A DNA stretch of 64,000 nucleotides from Fennellomyces sp. T-0311. Its lineage: Eukaryota > Mucoromycota > Mucoromycetes > Mucorales > Lichtheimiaceae. Position 1 is the first letter of the stretch; each line of letters starts with the position of its first letter. This document shows, in pieces, positions 23,501 to 35,635 of the stretch. The position numbers and the translations under genes are program-made. Below the pieces are notes generated by a model. It was not told where the DNA came from. It worked only from the letters and a program-made list of their open reading frames with translations, and did no database searches. The stretch covers positions 682,001 to 746,000 of the forward strand of contig JALLLT010000020.1 in assembly GCA_025266875.1 (NCBI GenBank), written 5' to 3'.

Positions 23501-26500
23501 ATGTCCGGGAACAGCATCAAAGTCGTATGCCGTTTTCGGCCCCAGAACTCCTTGGAGAATCGAGAGGGCGGTGTTCCTATCATTGACATTGACGATGAAG
23601 GAACTTCCGTCCAACTGAATGCAAGTTGAAACTCACCGGAAGCAACCGACTGTTTCTCTAACATGGATGGGATTGCATTACAGGGAAAGGAATTCAAGGG
23701 AAACTTCTCGTTCGACAAGATCTATGGCATGAACACGGCGCAGAAGGATATCTTTGACTATTCCGTCAAGTCTATTGTGGACGGTACGGGGCTCTTCCGA
23801 TAAGAGTGTTCCGCACGATTTTTCATATAAGTCTCATCCCTTTTTTTGTTCCCTGACGCTGTAGATGTCACTGCCGGCTACAACGGCACTGTGTTTGCCT
23901 ATGGCCAGACCGGTTCCGGTAAAACGTTCACCATGATGGTACGTGGCTGCCGGCCTACTCTCAAGGGGATCAGTCGAGCTCACGTTGCATTGATTATTTA
24001 GGGTGCCGACATCGATGACGAGAAGACCAAGGGTATCACCCCCCGCATTGTTGAGCAGATTTTTGCAAGCATCATGGCTGCTCCAAGCAACATTGAATTC
24101 ACCGTCAAGGTGTCCTACATGGAAATCTACATGGAGAAAGTCCGGGATTTGCTCAACCGTGAGTGCCTTGCCCGTCGTTATCTCGCACACTGCGCTGACC
24201 GTAACCTTGATCTTGCTAGCCTCCCGTGACAACCTTCCCATCCACGAGGATAAGCAGAAGGGTATCTACGTCAAGGATCTACTAGAAGTCTACGTCGGCT
24301 CCAGTGACGAAGTCTACGAAGTCATGCGTCGCGGTGGCAACAACCGCGTGGTTGCCTATACCAACATGAACGCCGAGAGTTCTCGAAGTCACTCCATCGT
24401 GCAGATTACCATCACGCAAAAGAACGTCGACACTGGCGCAGCCAAGAGTGGCAAACTTTATCTTGTCGATTTGGCCGGTTCCGAAAAAGTAAATGACGAA
24501 GATGACGCATGGACGCTTTCCTCCCTACTAAACTACTTTTGCCATTCCAGGTCGGCAAGACCGGTGCGTCAGGTCAAACGCTTGAAGAAGCCAAGAAGAT
24601 CAACACGTCGCTCACCGCCCTGGGTATGGTCATTAACGCCCTGACCGACGGAAAGGTACGTTGCACTATGACTAACGGAGTATAGTTATTAAATGGTTCC
24701 CAACAGTCGCGCCATATTCCCTATCGTGATTCCAAGCTGACCCGTATCCTGCAAGAGTCGCTTGGTGGTAACTCTCGCACAACGCTTATCATCAACTGTT
24801 CCCCTTCGTCGTATAACGAAGCAGAAACATTGTCGACTCTGCGTTTCGGTGTCCGTGCAAAGACCATCAAGAACAAGGCCAAGGTGAATGCCGATCTTTC
24901 GCCCGCTGAACTCAAGGCTCTCTTGAAGAAGGTCAAATCCGATGCCGTGACCTTCCAGACTTACATTTCCGCTCTTGAAGGCGAAGTGAATGTCTGGCGT
25001 TCCGGCAAAACCGTCCCTGAAGACAAATGGGTGACTATGGACAAGGTTACCAAGGGTGACGTCAAGGCACCAACGGCTCCTGCCCAAAGTTTCAAGAGCC
25101 CAGCGGTAGCTGAGGAAATGTCACGGCCAGCAACCCCAGCCATTGTGCTCGAAAAAGATGAGCGTGAAGAGTACATGAAACGCGAGAACGAGCTTATGGA
25201 TCAGATCGCCGAGAAAGAAACTGAGCTGGCCAACCGCGAAAAGCTGCTCGAGTCGCTCAAGGAGGAGACAACCTACTACAAGGAACAGGAGCAATTGGTC
25301 ACCAAGGAGAATCAGCAGATGACAACTGAACTCAATGATCTCCGCCTTCAGCTCCAAAAAATCTCGTACGAAAGCAAAGAGAATGCCATCACTGTGGACT
25401 CGCTCAAGGAAGCGAACCAGGACTTGATTGCCGAGCTTGAGGAGCTCAAGAAGAACCTGGCTGAAGTCCGTGTGGCCCATAAGGAGGCTTCTGACGGCGA
25501 GAAAGAAAAGAAGAAGGCCGAAAAGATGGCTCAGATGATGTCTGGCTTCGATCCATCGGTAACGTTTAATACCCAATCCGGTGTTTGTGTTACAAGCAAA
25601 CTCACTACTTGCTAAATAGGGTCAAATCAATGAGAAGGAGCGCCAGATCCGTGATGCTCTCAGCAAGCTTGACGGTGAAAACACCAGCTCTTTGAGCACT
25701 GAGGAGATCGTGTCTCTTCGCCGCGACTTGGCCGAGTCCAAGGTGCTGCACGACCAGCACACCAAGACGATCGATGACCTTACTTACGAGAAGGACGCAA
25801 TTGAGCGTAAGAAGACCGATCTGGAAAGCAGACTCGCTCACCTCGAGCAAGAGTACGAGGAGCTTCTTGATAAGACCATCGCTGAGGAAGAAGCTGGCGT
25901 CAAGTCCAAGGCCGATATCGCCGAAACCATTGCTGATATCAAGAGCAAGCTCGAAGCTGCTCATAACGCCAAGAAGGAAGTGCAGCAGAAGGAGATTGAT
26001 GATCTCAGGCTCGAGCTGGAACGCAAGCAGCAGACGCATGAGCGTCTCAGCAAGGCCATGTCCGACCTTAAGGCTGCCAACGACGAGCTGCAGGCCACCC
26101 TGTCCGACAAGCCTGTCCCTGCGCCCGCCACCAACGGCGATCTCTCCGAAAAGGAGAAGGATCTTGAGCGTATGCGCAAGTCCATGGCCCAGCAGTTGGC
26201 CGACTTTGAGGTGATGAAGAAGGCTTTGATGCGCGATCTTCAAAACCGATGTGAGCGCGTTGTTGAGCTCGAAATGTCGCTGGATGAGACTCGCGAACAC
26301 TACAACAATGTGCTCAAGACCAGTAACAACAAGGCACAGCAGAAGAAGATGGCCTTCTTGGAACGAAACTTGGAACAGCTGACCAACGTGCAGAAGCAGG
26401 TAATCAGATGCATGAAACTTTTAAGAACACAGTAATACTGATCAGCCATGTTGTAAAATAGCTTGTCGAGCAGAATGCCTCTCTCAAGAAGGAAGTTGCC

Positions 26501-26806
26501 TTGGCCGAGCGCAAGTTGATTGCTCGCAATGAGCGTATCCAGAGCCTTGAGGCCCTGTTGCAAGATGCCCAAGAGAAGCTGATTACACAGAACCAAAAGT
26601 TCGAAGCACAGTTGCAAGCTGTGCGTGAGCGTCTCGAGCAAGCACGCTCACAACAAAAGTCCCAAAACTCGATGGCAGCACTTACATTTGGTCGCATTGC
26701 CAAGCCCTTGCGTGGCGGAGCCACCGTCGTTGAAAACGGCGATTCGCCTACATCGCGTGACAAGCGAACCTCATGGATCTCTGGCCTCATGAACTCGTCT
26801 CGATAG
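23501..26806 (+). CDS. kinesin-1 heavy chain (conventional kinesin)
   Basis: Plus-end microtubule motor for vesicle and organelle transport in hyphae. Nine exons: 23501-23620, 23684-23783, 23865-23938, 24002-24158, 24220-24488, 24551-24655, 24707-25558, 25620-26399 and 26462-26806, together 933 residues (fungal kinesin-1 is about 930). Motor domain 1-340 with P-loop GQTGSGKT at 87-94, switch I NAESSRSH at 201-208 and switch II DLAGSEK at 234-240; the neck follows ([21 protein letters not shown]). From about 340 to 880 the sequence is heptad-rich coiled coil. The tail [16 protein letters not shown] matches the conserved microtubule/autoinhibitory tail of fungal kinesin-1. Intron 1 (23621-23683) has a GC donor (AAT|GCAAGT); reading through it gives a stop after residue 42. 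Confidence 0.96.
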
Positions 26807-27897
26807 ACACCTATATATACCTCTTCTTTTTACATACGTGTTGTTCTTTCCCCAACTTTTTCGAATTATATAAGCCTTTTTTGTTTGAACGCCTTTTATA
26901 TCTATCTATCTATATATATATCTATTAAAATATATGTTGGAAGTCCATGTTGGCGGCCCCAGGTGCGCGAATGTAGCAAGCTCATATTTCCATACTGTTA
27001 GGCACTTGAACATCGGTATACTGATCACATTGGCCGTTCACGCAAACGTGCATTACATATGTTTGCGCCGTTCATTGATCTTGGTATGATGAACCATTGG
27101 TATGCATATATAAGCACCGACTGGTTACATATTTTGATGCATGATGCCGCAAAAGCTTCGTGCGAGTATAGTACACAGAAAATGTCGAAAACTGATATGA
27201 TCGGCGTTGATACACCGGGGCGTTCCGCTGTATATTCGGTGACTCCGTGATTAGCCTGCATAAGTACATGCATGCAAGAGTATGATTCTGTCCATTTAGC
27301 TGAAATACTTCCTGGTTTTGCATCAGTGAATTTCTTCTTACACTGTCACTCGCTATAAAACAAAAATGTGCCTAATTACGCACTTGCAGATAATGTACCT
27401 ATTCTCTGCCTAATAACGCCATCAAATTTACCTTGAAATTCTCTACAAGACATACTAATGCGCCAAGGAGATCCAATCGATGGATCAGTTTTTGTATCTG
27501 GCCAAAGCCACAAAGATCGCGAAAGTCGTGCCAAACCAAAATCGCACAAAAGCATTCGAGACAAGAGGCGTCAGAGGTGAATACCATACGAAACGAAATG
27601 TCAGAGCGAAACGAGCACATGATATATACGTACAAGGAAAATTGAAGGCTAGTGTCTTGGGAAATTATTTTGAAAGCCCCTTGTGTAGTTGAATAGAAAC
27701 TGCTCCAGTGATTGGGCGTTCATAATGTATTAGCATGCTTTGCAGAGAATTTCGAAGCAAATGCGATGGTATTATTAATGATAGAACCGGTGGCATTGGA
27801 AATAGTTTACTTAGAAGATGAACCTTTTTTTTACTTTTCTTGTACTTTTATACGTATATAGTTGAAGAAGTATTGATTATATTATGGAAGACTTGCT
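26807..27897. other. intergenic, kinesin 3' flank, nothing recognised
   Basis: Includes a CTAT/TATA simple-sequence run near 26900-26935. Overlapping frames on both strands around 27030-27690 lack motifs. Confidence 0.45.
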
Positions 27898-29040
27898 GAC
27901 CTGCTCCTGTAGGTATGCTGTCGCTCCCTTCGGGTACATATGTTTAGAGATATACAAAATAGAGCGGGTGCCATGTCTGAAAACACCCTAATGGGAAAAA
28001 GACAGGCAGAGGTGGAAGAGATGATGATATAGGAAATAAAGCAAGAAAGAAAAGAAGCTGTGGGGGCTTAATGCTAGAGAGATGGTGTTACTTGAGAATA
28101 TGGAGATAACCACACTATGTGTAGCTTCGTGTAAGTTGGGATGTGCTGTGTTGAAGAGCCTCTTCTGGCGCCGGCTCGTCATCATTGTAACCCTCGTTCG
28201 GGTGACTCAGCCTGTCGATCTTTCTAAGGACGTATAGGAGTGCTGGCCAGGCCGTCTTCCATTCGCCTCGGGTCAAGCCGGTATTGAAACGCGGTAAGCT
28301 GTTCAGAATATGGTCTAGAGCTTGCTCCTCGTTTGTGGTATCGCTTAATGAGAAAAAGGCTTTCGAAAGACGAGACCAAAATAAGATCATGTTTTATTGA
28401 GGAAAACTACTCTCCATTTATAATGCTGATGAGTCGGGACGGAGAAGATGAATACTTTTGTCTAATAGTCCAAAGATCCATGTTATCGCCGAGTCTCTAA
28501 CGACCTTGCCGTCTAATGTTAATGAGGCCGAAGGTCATACAGAGCCTTAGTTAACGGAGTTGCCCTGCATGATCGGTAAAGCGGGATCAAGGTTGCACAT
28601 GGAAGCAAATAAGGCAATCGATAACTGTACGGTTGTTGATGTCGCAATAACAACGGATATAAACAAGGACTAAGGAAAAGCATGTAACCATGGATGATGG
28701 TGTATGTCGGGAATACGACATCGTTCTGTAGTTCCGGGATCATACCGAATGCATCGAGTAGCTCTTGCCGCATTGGTTTTAATACTGGGCATATGGCGTA
28801 ATGTTCTCTGGAGGCAGCGGTGGCACCGCATTCGCAGTCTTTCAGAGGGTATAAAAGTAGCCAGTGTGTACGCCTTTTGACCAGTCGGTGTCGATCCAAG
28901 GAAGATGCTGCCAGGTACAAAATCGGGTCGATGATGCGATATGGCCTGAGGCATATAATTGATTTGTATTTGGTGCAGCGAGAGGCAAATTCATCGTCAT
29001 GTTTCTTGTTAATTGCGCTATACGTAAGTACATACGACAT
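27898..29040 (-). mobile_element. LINE 3' fragment (5'-truncated non-LTR retrotransposon)
   Basis: Related to the larger LINE at 60773-63235. Shared 3' UTR signatures include GACCTGC-CC, TGGTCGCTTCC/GCTGTCGCTCCC, GGTACA-ATGT, GCCATGTCTGAAAA and GGGAAAAAG. Shared coding tracts, in broken frames, include RFNTGLTRGEWKTAWPALLYVLRKID versus RSDTGLTRGKWTTAWPALIKVLRKID, and HRLVKR...YPLKDCECGATAASREHYAICP versus the Cys-His tail of the other copy. Only the C-terminal region past the reverse transcriptase remains, as expected of incomplete reverse transcription. It is decayed and cannot be autonomous. Confidence 0.8.
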
Positions 29041-29939
29041 AAAATAAGTACACTACCAATTGAAAAGCTTTTTAACTTAGCAATGTGGTACTTTAGACCA
29101 TGGTGGTGCGAAGCCGTTAATTTCGCGGCACTAGCATTATTGGGGTCCGACTTACGGCAAAAAATAGGCGAGGACATTGCAAGCACAGAGCAATGATTTT
29201 TAGTGGATGGGTACCTGGTTAGAATATTGAATCTACTTATCATGTTACTTACTGTAGGCCTTTGCTTAATTTTTTTATACGTATATTTTATGGACAAAAA
29301 AACTTCCTCTTAAAGCAGACATCAGATTTTGAGAGTGAGAGTCAGAGTTTTGAGCGAGATATGCCAAGTTTCTTCAGGCGATCTCTTAACTCTCCAGTGG
29401 ATACATGTTGCATGTGTTTCCCATTTCGACCTAAAAACGTTGTGCCTCTAGTGTCGCTTTGGATAGTCATAGCAAGGCATCTCCCAGAAAGCCGCTCGTC
29501 AACCCACATACGCGATATTGGGTATATAATAATACTATGAAGTTGTTTTGGCGGTTTCAGTTATACGGAACAAAATACAGCGTAACGACTGCGAAGGTAT
29601 ACTCTATACTCCATAGTAAGTATGTATCGGAGAAGTGTTTGAGCATTTATAGCAGTTGGAGGATGACAGCGTTGATACTGCTACGCACCAGCATATCTTT
29701 TGAGAAACTTACCAATGTGGGCATATCAACATTGATTCTGTATTCTTAGTTTATAAAAAAACAGCAACATATCTATTGCAAAGTACGAAGATGCTATGCG
29801 GGCAGCGGATAGTCTGAGCCTGTAACATGGACAAAGGCAATTCGATTGGCTGTCCCTGCGATCTTCTGCAAAGCCACCGGTAAAAAAAGTAGCCAATTTT
29901 TTGACGAGTCAAGCTTCCTTCTCTCATCGCATTCTAAAA
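29041..29939. other. intergenic, between the LINE fragment and RPS29
   Basis: No supported gene. The final 100 bases are the ribosomal-protein promoter and leader, with a CTTCCTTCTCTCATCGC pyrimidine-rich tract just before the start. Confidence 0.45.
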
Positions 29940-30233
29940 ATGGCCCACGATAACGTTTGGAACTCACGCCCCCGTCAGTTTGGTAAGGGCTCCCGTCAGT
30001 GGTAAGTTACCGTATTTTTTTAGGCAAAATGTTTTATCCATTGGTCCTAACATTATGGGTAGCCGCGTCTGCGCCCACCGCGCTGGTTTGATCCGCAAGT
30101 ACAACTTGAACATCTGCCGTCAGTGCTTCCGTGAATACGCCAACGATATCGGTTTCCACAAGGTAAAGTAGTCTATGAGCTGGTTTCTTGCATGGTGCTG
30201 ACCTATATGATTTTTCGTATATAGTACCGTTAA
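29940..30233 (+). CDS. RPS29: 40S ribosomal protein S29 (uS14)
   Basis: Small zinc-binding protein of the 40S subunit head. Exons 29940-30001, 30063-30162 and 30225-30233 join to 56 residues, the exact family length. Motifs: [20 protein letters not shown] at the start, then the zinc site CRVC...CRQC (Cys21, Cys24, Cys39, Cys42), and [26 protein letters not shown] split over the last junction. Donors are GTAAGT and GTAAAG; acceptors are GGGTAG and TATATAG. The last exon carries only Tyr-Arg-stop in 9 bases. Because every exon is short, an open-frame scan misses the gene. Exon 2 alone appears as a 63-codon frame that wrongly runs back into intron 1. Confidence 0.97.
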
Positions 30234-30580
30234 AGGGGACGTAGCTATGTAGTTAAAGTGGAAGGTCGTTATTTTTTTGTTTAAATCAATAATCCATCGG
30301 ACGCTTGTGCTGCTTCACTGTACAGTTTTACTTTGCAAAACATCGAGGATGGAATGACAACGTTTTTGATGAAGAGTGGCTTTGGGCGTCCTGTTGATTA
30401 TTGGGAGCACTTGGTTTATTGGTTATCTCGACACTATTAATAGCTTGAATCACCACGTAACATGCAGTATATGCTAGGAATTGCTACTTACCGCTAAATG
30501 TTGCATTCATATTGACATGTTGCGTAATTAAACTGCTATTTATTCTTGCAAAAGCAACGTAACATCTTTACAGGCGGATG
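30234..30580. other. RPS29 3' flank, nothing recognised
   Basis: AT-rich, no coding signal. Confidence 0.4.
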
Positions 30581-31477
30581 ACTACGTTCTGCGGCGCAAG
30601 GACAAGCATATGCACCGCATTTCCAAGTTTGTCTTGTCTCTCGACCACTTGATTCAGTGTAGCATTGATTTGCTTCAACGGTTTTAATATCGCCTCATTA
30701 ACGTCTTGATTCATGGCTTGAGTACGTTGGGTTGCCTGAGCTGGAGGATGTTCTATCCGTATGTCGCTTCCACTGCGTCCTAATTACATGTTTCATGAAA
30801 TGCTTAGGTGCTCTTGTTTATAGTGTAGCCGTTGTGATCTGGACCGCTGGTTGTCTTACTTGAGATGGAATGGACAATACTTGCTGAGTTGATGAGCCTT
30901 GCTGGGTGGTCTGTGTATTACGTCCTTCGTTTATAGCGTTACTGGGCGAATGAGATGATACCTCGTTCGCAAAGGTAACGGTATGCCGTTGCTTCGAGGC
31001 ATTACTAGATTCGACTGCCTCACTTGTTGTGATGGCGATGGATCTTCCTATTCGGTCTGTACGACCGGCACATGTTGCCCTTGGTTCGTCGCATTAATAG
31101 ATGCGGTAGGCGAGATCAATTGAGGCGGTGTGCTTGCTTCTGCCGTTACGAGCTAATTTTGACAGTTTGCACTTTACCACCTGCAACTTCACGTATAGTA
31201 TCTCGTGGAACCTTTGCAATATTTTCGCATACTGCAGGAGCAAAGACACGAGGCTTTCTTCCACACCCTATTTTTGCAGAGCCTTGCGGAAATCCTCTCG
31301 GGACCCGTTGAGAGTTATCTGTGTATCCAGGGCCTTCGTAGAGCTGTTCTCGTACACCTTCCTCACCACACTTATGTTTGCACCTTCTATGTACGTTTCT
31401 ACGTTTCGCTTTCTATATTTTTCTTTTATAATTGCAATCTGAGATATGGTTGGTTGACCATGCGAATAACGCGCCAT
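30581..31477 (-). pseudogene. decayed or heavily spliced coding tract of unknown family
   Basis: Not recognised. Starting at ATG 31477 a frame of 69 codons (ARYSHGQPTISQIAIIKEKY, then NSSTKALDTQITLNGSREDF) stops after an A5 run. A one-base shift there continues into GRKPRVFAPAVCENIAKVPR and DTIREVAGGKVQTVKISS. A further shift gives PPQLISPTASINATNQGQHV, and another a Ser/Thr/Gln-rich stretch (TQTTQQGSSTQQVLSIPSQV). A last open tract carries IEHPPAQATQRTQAMNQD and QINATLNQVVERQDKLGNAV. Each piece is protein-like in composition. The breaks are not all explained by good splice sites, so either this is a recent pseudogene with small indels or introns were missed. A heptad-like C-terminal segment suggests a coiled coil. 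Confidence 0.4.
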
Positions 31478-32088
31478 AAAAAAAAGAAATTATCTTTATA
31501 TCAAAATCCTTGTCGTGTACAAGTGATCTCCGTTGTCTATCACAGCGACAAGCGGACCAGTCTGAAGTCTTCCTGGGAGCTTTTGTCGTTCCTGCTGTTA
31601 TTCCCTTTGTGTATCGCCTACGCATCAGAAAAAGCATTCTTAACCCTTGCTTTGCTTAGATCTTGCCTATTAAAGATCTTATCGCAAAGCATGCAAGTGC
31701 ATTTTAATAGTGAACTTGATGTTGCCCTTGTCGAGTAAACCATTTTACTTTTTAATCGCAATTCAGCATATATAAAGTAGATGCTTGCTATGTACTGTAA
31801 CTTGATATTCGAGTATTCGGAAATAATTTGAGAAGCTTACCAAGTTCTGGGAAGCATCCGCTTTTCTCACGCACGACACGAACTTGGGTTATGTTTTTTC
31901 GTATCATCTAATAGCGTGGCAACCATGACGTATTCCTTCCATTATGCAACTATAATGCTTCGTTGAGGGGTCGATGAAACATATATGCCCTTGTAACCAC
32001 AGCAAAGACCCCCGTCGACGTGCCGAAATAAAAACCGTTCGTTGTGGAATGGCATGGCTCTTGAACTTTACATTCTCTTTTGTTCAGT

Positions 32089-33065
32089 ATGGACAGCTAC
32101 GGAAACATTTATCCATTGACCAACCCGCTTCTTTTGGGAACTTCAGCATTCGCAGTTGTAAGACATAAAATATCTATTTGTGGACTAGGGTTCTCAAACA
32201 TACAAACAAATGTGTAGGCAGGATGGCTAATTGCCTTTATCGGTGCTTGTGTTGCTGCCATGCATGGTGTGACATGGTGGATCATCATCTTTGAGCTATT
32301 CTTTACTGTGGGTATAGTGGTAGCAATAGGAGTAGCGGGATTTGGTCCTCATCGTGGCATGGTAAAGTATACTTTGTTTTTCAATAACAAAGCACCTTCA
32401 TTAAAACACTGATATTAGCTTTTGACGCTACTGGCAATCAGCATTGTCTATCTCACCTATGGTATTCCGATCGTGTACTATGAGAATAGCAGTGGTGCCA
32501 AGGCATGCTTGGGTGGTTTGATCATCCTGATCATCATGCAATATTTCTGGGTCTTCCTGCTTGGCTGTTCTGAAGAATCTAAACTGTACTCGCTCTTCTA
32601 TGGTGGTCGCCATGGTGGTGGCTTGCCACGGGTCAATCCTCCCATGATCCAACGCAACTTTATCCACCCTCAACGCAAGGAAAACCCTTTGCCACCCATC
32701 GGAAGTAACCACCAAACCCCGGCAAACAATTCGCCCATCCCCCAGGAGCATCAACAACCCCAAAATTTCCCAACTGCCACAGCTCTGCACTCGTGTAAGT
32801 ATTTGCACTGAAGTTCGAATGATGAAATGGATCACCTAACTTTCTACTACAGATCAAGCAAACCCTGATGATCCCAACGAATTGAGCTTCTCCAAGGATG
32901 AATCACTCGAGATTCTCGACAAGAAGGGCAACTGGTGGCAAGCAAAGAAGCAAGACGGTAGCGTGGGCATTGTTCCCAGCAACTACGTAAGTCGGATAGA
33001 TTATCGAAGCTTCTATGTGTTTGTTTTGCTCACGATAGCTTCTCTTGCCCTAGTTTTCTTCTTAA
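32089..33065 (+). CDS. SHO1: Sho1-like osmosensor: four-span membrane protein with SH3 domain
   Basis: Plasma-membrane adaptor of the HOG MAP-kinase branch; its SH3 domain recruits the Pbs2-type MAPKK. Exons 32089-32157, 32218-32361, 32419-32794, 32853-32986 and probably 33054-33065 give 244 residues. Four hydrophobic spans lie in the first 125 residues ([70 protein letters not shown]), then a Pro/Asn/Gln linker of about 70. The C-terminal SH3 (about 193-241) shows [36 protein letters not shown]. The terminal exon is the weak point. Acceptor CCCTAG at 33053 gives SNYFSS and a stop with a normal 67-base intron. A second acceptor near 33123 or read-through are alternatives. Convergent with the MFSD10-like gene. 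Confidence 0.9.
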
Positions 33066-33178
33066 ACGTCTTGCTCATGCTTTCATGTTGGCTTTCCCTC
33101 TTTCTATATTGTGTACTCCCTAGATAATCTGTAATAAAAGAAGCTGCCCTCCGACGCAGATTTATTTAATGACTATAA

Positions 33179-34740
33179 TCACTCAGATTTAACTTTTTGC
33201 GTAGATGGAATGCCTAATAGTGTAGTAGCTGTGATGCCAGCCATAATGGCTGCTCCCACGCCATAACATCGTGCTGGGCCTGCAAGCCAATAGAATCCGC
33301 AAGCTGAAACGGGGCCCAACGCACGTCCCAATTGTCCGGAACTTCGAAATTCACCGAGTGCTCGACCTTTTGCTAGCAGGGGATGGGCTTTTTCATCGTT
33401 GTCATCTTGACATTGGAGACTTGCCATTCCAGTGAGGCAGTTTACAACAGTACCAGTAGTCAATGCAAGACATGAAACGCCGAAATAAAGCCATCTTATA
33501 GCGTGAGCACTCGATACCATCATCGCCAGCGACGATAAACCGATTGTACAGGCGGCCATTCCTTGCAAAACTAACTTCTTTTCTCCCAAACGCTGCACTT
33601 GTCGTCGGACATAGCCGCCTTGGAGCAGGGCCGACAAGATGCCCATGTAGCCGAGAAGCTTTCCTTGCTGCATATTGGAATAATCCAACACGTCAAATGT
33701 CAGGAATACAAGGGTAAATTCCATGCCGGAAAACAGAAACAAATGCAGGCAGTGGATCAGTTTGAGCCGTCGCAAATTGCCGATGCGCTGTTCGATTGAA
33801 TCCCCAACAGTCGTGTCGTCCAAATTTTCTGCCTTGGTGCTCTTTTTTATCACAAGCTGCTTTGTTTCGGGTAACCGACAGTAGATGTAAACTGTCTCGA
33901 TGGTCAACAGAAGCAAGGCCGCGATGGCAGGCATGGAGTAAGGGTAGATGCCGGTCGCTGCTGGATACACTTTGCTAAGATCAACTTTGGCGAACCAAGC
34001 GCCGATTCCTGGCCCGATGGTGAAGGCCGTTGCGAATGCGATGCCCACGAGGGCCTAGAAATTTTAATCAGATAAGAGAAATCCCACCAAAATGCCACAT
34101 ATTACCAGGTTACGCGATCGCTTTTCGGGTGGGGTGACATCGGATATGATGGCAATGCTGAGTTGAACGTTTCCTTCGCTCAAGCCAGCGACAACGCGTG
34201 CCAGCAGGAACATTGTAAACGAGCGAGCAAAGATCCAGATACCCGTAGACAGCAAGTTTCCAATCTGTGAAAAAAAAACCCCCAATCAGCCACATCACCG
34301 CGACGTCCACTTTCGGATCACGTACCATGGTGTAAAGGAGAACTTTTCGCCGTCCGAAGCGATCACTAGCTCGGCCAATAATTGGGGAGACGAAAAACTG
34401 AAGAAGCGAGAACAAGGAGCCTAGGAGCCCGCCCAGGAACACAGTGTCCCATTTGTCACCACGGCCACCACCGGATATCAAGTGCTTGTATTGCTCCATG
34501 ATCTGTAATGCATATCCGAGAAGTGTTTCCTGAACAGAAAATTGCCTTGTCAATAACGGATTAATTCGACAATAACAAGAACTGCCAAACCTTGTTCCCT
34601 GCCTCTTCCTGTCTGTAATAATTCAACAGGCGAGGGAACAGTGGGAGAATTAGCGTAAATGCCAGCAAATCAATGAGGAGGGCGGTAACGACGGTGAACA
34701 CGATTCCGCCTTTTGCCGCAGGCGCAGATTGAGTTGTCAT
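33179..34740 (-). CDS. MFSD10/TETRAN-like major facilitator transporter
   Basis: MFS transporter of the MFSD10 (tetracycline-resistance-like, organic-anion) family; substrate unknown. Exons 34740-34591, 34529-34326, 34264-34106 and 34054-33179 give 462 residues (human MFSD10 is about 455). N-terminal span VVTALLIDLLAFTLILPLFP is characteristic of the family. The MFS signature between spans 2 and 3 is clear: GRASDRFGRRKVLLYTM. VVAGLSEGNVQLSIAIISDV and PPEKRSRNLALVGIAFA follow across the third junction. The central loop between the halves is polar (KKSTKAENLDDTTVGDS). Donors are GTTTGG, GTACGT and GTAATA. A TATA box lies 60 bases upstream. The stop is 114 bases from the Sho1 stop on the other strand. 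Confidence 0.92.
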
Positions 34741-35635
34741 TGCTTGTCTTGTAAAATCCCTAGGCTGGAAAGAGCGATTCCAAAATCAACTGACGGCTCT
34801 TTATATAAGCCGGGAACTAGTATGTTTTTTCCAGAACTTTTTTTTGTATGTAGCGAAACTCAGAGTAACCCGTTCATTTTTTTTTTTTGAAGCATAGCAT
34901 GATGTGTTACCTAGGTTACCTTTACGTGGAGCGCCACTGATTGGTCAAGCTGGCGTCAGTCTCCCTGGATTGGGCAAACTGTTGCGTTACACATAAAAGA
35001 TGTACGTTTTACCGCTTCCACTCGACGAATCAATCATCGTGTCCAGAAAATTTGTCAGTATTAAACTCTCGAATGTTCCCAAGAACTAGTAGTGACGGGA
35101 CGTCATTCCTTTACCCTGTGTACCCCAGAGAACAAGTATCCAAACCCCATTACAAGCTAGAGATATTGGTTTACATTCCCACTTGTCCACCGTACCTCAG
35201 CGACGCATAGGGACCAGTTGAAAGTTTTAGTAGAGTTGAGGCGCAATAACACTTTATTCCGGGAGTACCTGTTGCTCTGCATGAAAGTTTTAACGGTTAT
35301 GAGGGCGCCTCAAACTTTTTCCATACTAAAATAAATATTACGGGGATAGTTGTTACGAGCAGCGCAGAAAAGAAAAAGAGGTTACTCACTCTCCCTATGC
35401 AGCTCATCCCTCTACACCACTTCTTCCGTATTACTTCCGAATAATAAAAGCGACGTAGCCGCGGTTTTGCAATAGAGTATTCATGAAATATATCCAAGAC
35501 CAGTGCCACTCTAGGAAAAATAATAGCACGGCAGGTGATTGGCTGACAACAGCTAAAGCAAACGTCACGGCGCTCCCTGACTACCACAAAATTGTTTACC
35601 GGTAATCCAAGCTGCAAGCGTAACATTAGAACAAA
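34741..35635. other. divergent promoter region, MFSD10-like gene and NDUFS5
   Basis: 895 bases, no coding support. Contains a poly-A/T tract near 34875-34890. Confidence 0.5.
34800..34807 (-). promoter_or_regulatory. TATA box of the MFSD10-like gene
   Basis: TATATAAA on the minus strand, 60 bases before the ATG at 34740. Confidence 0.45.

Noticed and set aside
23621..23635. Apparent premature stop in kinesin-1 suggesting a pseudogene
   Set aside because: The stop lies within a GC-AG intron; all other junctions and motor motifs are intact.
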